Assembly (NCBI GenBank): GCA_022575985.1
Contig: JAKSXM010000272.1
Location: forward strand, 20,518,501-20,582,500
Direction: 5' to 3'
DNA: 64,000 bases
From: Anagrus nilaparvatae
Lineage: Eukaryota; Arthropoda; Insecta; Hymenoptera; Mymaridae
The translations under genes and the position numbers were made by a program. Positions 61,473 to 64,000 of this stretch are shown here, one piece after another (the first letter of the stretch is position 1; each line of letters opens with the position of its first letter). Below the pieces are notes generated by a model that saw nothing but the letters and a program-made list of their open reading frames with translations, ran no database searches and had not been told where the DNA came from.

Positions 61473-61918
61473 CTAACTTATATCTAATGCTGAAATTTCT
61501 TCCTTCAACCTGTTTTTTTAAGCGTTTCTTTCTTCATTATAAATTCTTCTTTACTCACTCCAATAACCGAATTATTCAGTAACTTTTGCATAACGTTTTT
61601 GACTAATCTCCTATTTATTGATTCTCTTGATGCTGTTGTTATTTTTTTACTGAAAAAAATAGTACTTGGTAACTATTACCTTTTGGAGTGACATGTATCT
61701 TAGGTAATATTCTAGTGATGTCATCTTTATCTGTAACTTTGTCATTATATTCGACAATAACAACATTTTTATTATTTTTCCAACAGATCATTAATTTCAG
61801 CAAAAATTCTTTTCTTAATTTAATAATAGAATCTGAGGATACAAATAAATGATTTGTTAATTTTAAAATTATTGGTTTCACACAGCTAAATTTTTGTGGT
61901 GTTGTTAAAAATATACCT
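61473..61918 (-). pseudogene. Small unrecognised gene end, broken at two A7 runs
   Basis: Three minus-strand frames follow each other without overlap of stops. Frame 1, 61918-61639, contains SIIKLRKEFLLKLMICW and ITRILPKIHVTPKG. Frame 2 covers about 61640-61525 (SRESINRRLVKNVMQKLL, then SVIGVSKEEFIMKKE). Frame 3 runs to TAG at 61475-61473 (RLKEEISALDIS). Each switch lies exactly at a run of seven A (plus-strand T7 at 61642-61648 and 61513-61519) and needs one extra A. The composition is protein-like (charged, helical, Lys/Glu-rich end), unlike nearby noise. I cannot name the family. It may be a pseudogene, an intact gene with homopolymer assembly errors, or a last exon whose upstream part is not recognised. 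It lies on the same strand as the LRR gene, downstream of it. Confidence 0.45.
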
Positions 61919-62313
61919 CACCTAGTTCAAAGTCTGACATGAAATAAAATTTAAAACATTTTTAAAAAATCGAAAAATTGTAGGAAAAAATCAGATTTTG
62001 AGTGCAAAATAATGGTCAAAAATGGCCTTTAAGGGACGAAAAAAAAATACCTTGTATATAACAATTCTTTTTTTAATTTACAAATTTTCTTAGCTTAATT
62101 CAAAACAGACATTAGCTAACATTTTTTTTTATATCTCTAAATTTCTTAATCTCATACAAGTACAAACATTTTAATTTTTCATTTTTATACAACGCAATTC
62201 TGACAATTCCCTTACAAAAGCATGCACTATTTTTGATCACAAGCACTGGCTTTTCACAGGCACTTGCCGTCTTTTCAAAGCTCATCTTTAATCTGATTAG
62301 AGTCCTCTGTATA

Positions 62314-63937
62314 TCATGACTTTTTAGGACAGTTTGCTTCACGTAGGTATTTAGCCCAGGTCCTGTTTGGAGTCATGTCGCCTTTTCTTAGAATCGTGCG
62401 ACTTTGATCCATAAAAGCCTTAAACGCATCTGCATCATACGTACACGTTAACGTACGGCGTATCTTGGCCGTTGAAAATAACGTTGGTTGACTGCCGACA
62501 AGCACATCCAAGTCTTCTTTTATCTTTACTGCCCAGTTCCACATATCAGCCAAAGAACAATTACATACAAATGGATTTCCCATTAGATTTAGAGTAACGA
62601 TGTTTGGATTGCCAGCGAAATGCTTTGGCTCTATCGTTGTCAAATTGTTATTACTCAGATTTAAATGTTGCAATGAACGCAAAGAACTTGTAGAGCCAAG
62701 ACTCTTGACGCTTCCTATTCTATTGTTTGATAAGTTTAGGCTTGTGAGATTTCTTGTCGTTGAAAATAAATCTTTATTTAAATAGCTTATGTCGCAGTAA
62801 CTGAGGTCGAGGCTCTCTAGGTTTGACAATTGCTTTGGCAGTAGCGCTCCAGTTTCCGGTACAATTAATGGATTTTTACTTAAATTCAACTCAGTAATAT
62901 CTGTAAGTTCACGGTCACCAAATACTTTAGGATCTAAGGGCTGTTTTAAATCACAATCTTTTAATTCGAGACTTTTTAAGTTGGTCAACGCAACAAATAA
63001 GCCCTCTTCCAAAGTGTGCAAAGAATTTCCCGACATTATGAGCTTTTGCAAAGATGACATTTTGGCAAAAGTATTATTCGCCACGAACCCGAGGCTGCAG
63101 TATGACATGTCGAGGTACTCTAAGCTTTTTAACGGGGTTAGCAAATGTACAAAAGCATCATCCAGAGGATTGTGCGACACATCTAGATCTTGCAAAGCCA
63201 CAAGACTGGCGAAAGCTTCTGGCAACTTTCTTAGATGGCAGTTGTTTAGCGATAGCTTTTGCAACTGCGGCAAGTGCCTTAACACTGCTGTCAAATCCGA
63301 TGCAAACATTGGATTACCACCTAAATCCAAGGACCTTAGCTTAGTTGCATTTCTGAATGCCTCCTCTGACAATCTATCTTGTAAATTACAATTGGATAAA
63401 TCTAAAGAGTGAAGATTATGCAAATTATGGCCCAAAGTATCCCCGACATCAAGGTGCAGCAATTCGTTTTCAGCCAAAACAAGCTTAGTCAAATATGCAT
63501 TTTGACCAAAAGCATCGGCAGGTAGATTTTTAATTTTTGTATTCTTTATATTCAACGATTCTAATCTAGTTAAATGCTTTAATACGGCATTCCATTCTAA
63601 AGTACTTAAGTCGTTATTATCCAATTCAAGATCGCGCAAATTTTCAAGATGCGCAAATGCCATTGGCGATATGTACGTTAAATTACAGGATGTCAATTGA
63701 AGATGCTCAAGGCTAGCAAGATGATCAAAAGGCCCTGGTTCTATTCTTCGAAGAGGATTATTTGATAGGTCGAGCTTGTTAAGATTCGGAGTATTTAAGA
63801 AAAATTCTTTGTTCAAATGTTGAATGCCACAGGAATTGAGATCAAAGTGTAATAACGTAGGACAATTTAAAAAGCTACCGCTCACATCAGAAATTGGATT
63901 ATGTTGAAGTTCCAGAGTAATTAGTCCATGGCTGTCT
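62314..63937 (-). CDS. Leucine-rich-repeat protein, C-terminal part (partial)
   Basis: At least 540 aa of an extracellular LRR protein; the N-terminus lies beyond the right edge. About 19 repeats of 23-26 residues (LxxLxLxxNxL) are followed by an LRR C-terminal cap with four cysteines (in the 523-residue stretch from 63885: C441, C443, C481, C519). The chain ends NCPKKS with no membrane segment or GPI-type tail, so this isoform should be secreted. Repeats alternate between a Cys and an Asn at the ladder position in the first two thirds. The reading frame enters at 63937 either through an acceptor (ATAATTTAG/A) or after a frameshift, because LRR-like sequence continues in another frame to the window edge. 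The role is probably protein-protein binding at the cell surface or in matrix, as in chaoptin- or ALS-like insect proteins; the exact orthologue cannot be stated. Confidence 0.9.
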
Positions 63938-64000
63938 CTAAATTATTAAATAAAGAAAGCTTATTAATTTCGTCATGCACAAAGGCAATGCTTCTTAAAA
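63938..64000 (-). CDS. Probable upstream LRR coding segment in another frame
   Basis: The minus-strand frame from the window edge reads L-R-S-I-A-F-V-H-D-E-I-N-K-L-S-L-F-N-N-L, which fits one LRR unit in register with the next (25 residues to the following LITLEL). It meets a stop (TAA) at about 63923-63921 unless one base is added near 63940. The alternative is that it is intron and the fit is chance. Confidence 0.45.

Noticed and set aside
62112..62342. 76-codon minus-strand frame overlapping the LRR stop
   Set aside because: Overlaps the LRR end in another frame and is better read as 3' UTR; joining it would bypass a natural LRR C-cap ending.
62981..63412. Long plus-strand frame antisense to the LRR exon
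   Set aside because: Mirror of the repeat coding sequence; no independent domain.

Overview
The window is nuclear DNA from an AT-rich insect. The evidence is three or four Rebers-Riddiford (RR-1) cuticular protein genes with a tiny first exon, TATA boxes paired with the arthropod TCAGT initiator, GT-AG introns, and insect-type mobile elements (non-LTR, Bel/Pao, Helitron and many foldback MITEs). The order cannot be fixed from sequence alone; no prokaryotic or viral genome organisation is present. Coding exons are visibly richer in G+C than the background.

Layout. 1-10.3 kb holds two RR-1 genes on the minus strand (9 bp exon 1 at 3352-3360 with exon 2 at 2241-2522; exon 1 at 10132-10140 with exon 2 at 9337-9705). 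It also holds a relic of another paralogue's 3' end (26-430), a higher-order satellite (930-1930), a Helitron made of six tandem 373 bp units (3748-6502) and a 1.1 kb foldback element (7211-8317). 10.3-21.2 kb is repeats: a second foldback copy with an internal minisatellite and two further long-TIR families. 21.2-22.8 kb is a third minus-strand RR-1 gene with a clean TATA/Inr promoter. 22.8-28.9 kb is mostly empty, with two small MITEs. 28.9-34.1 kb is a transposon graveyard: a TNP2-like transposase relic (-), a Bel/Pao relic (+) and a 5'-truncated LINE (+). 34.1-50.7 kb is gene-free and filled with MITE families, including a dispersed hairpin family. 50.8-59.7 kb is read as one RR-1 gene on the plus strand whose 12 bp first exon lies 8.55 kb from exon 2. 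61.4-64 kb carries a broken small ORF and the C-terminal part of a secreted leucine-rich-repeat protein, both on the minus strand; the latter runs off the right edge.

Function. The four RR-1 genes encode secreted chitin-binding proteins of soft cuticle and share gene structure. The three minus-strand genes are a tandem family that is still turning over: one has lost part of its domain and carries a duplicated promoter plus exon 1, and another is reduced to its 3' end. The LRR protein is unrelated and would act outside the cell. I found no convincing previously undescribed system. The most useful observations are the split cuticle gene, the duplicated promoter, the Helitron with reiterated 5' ends, the modular foldback family, and the single-base breaks in several reading frames, which may be assembly errors.
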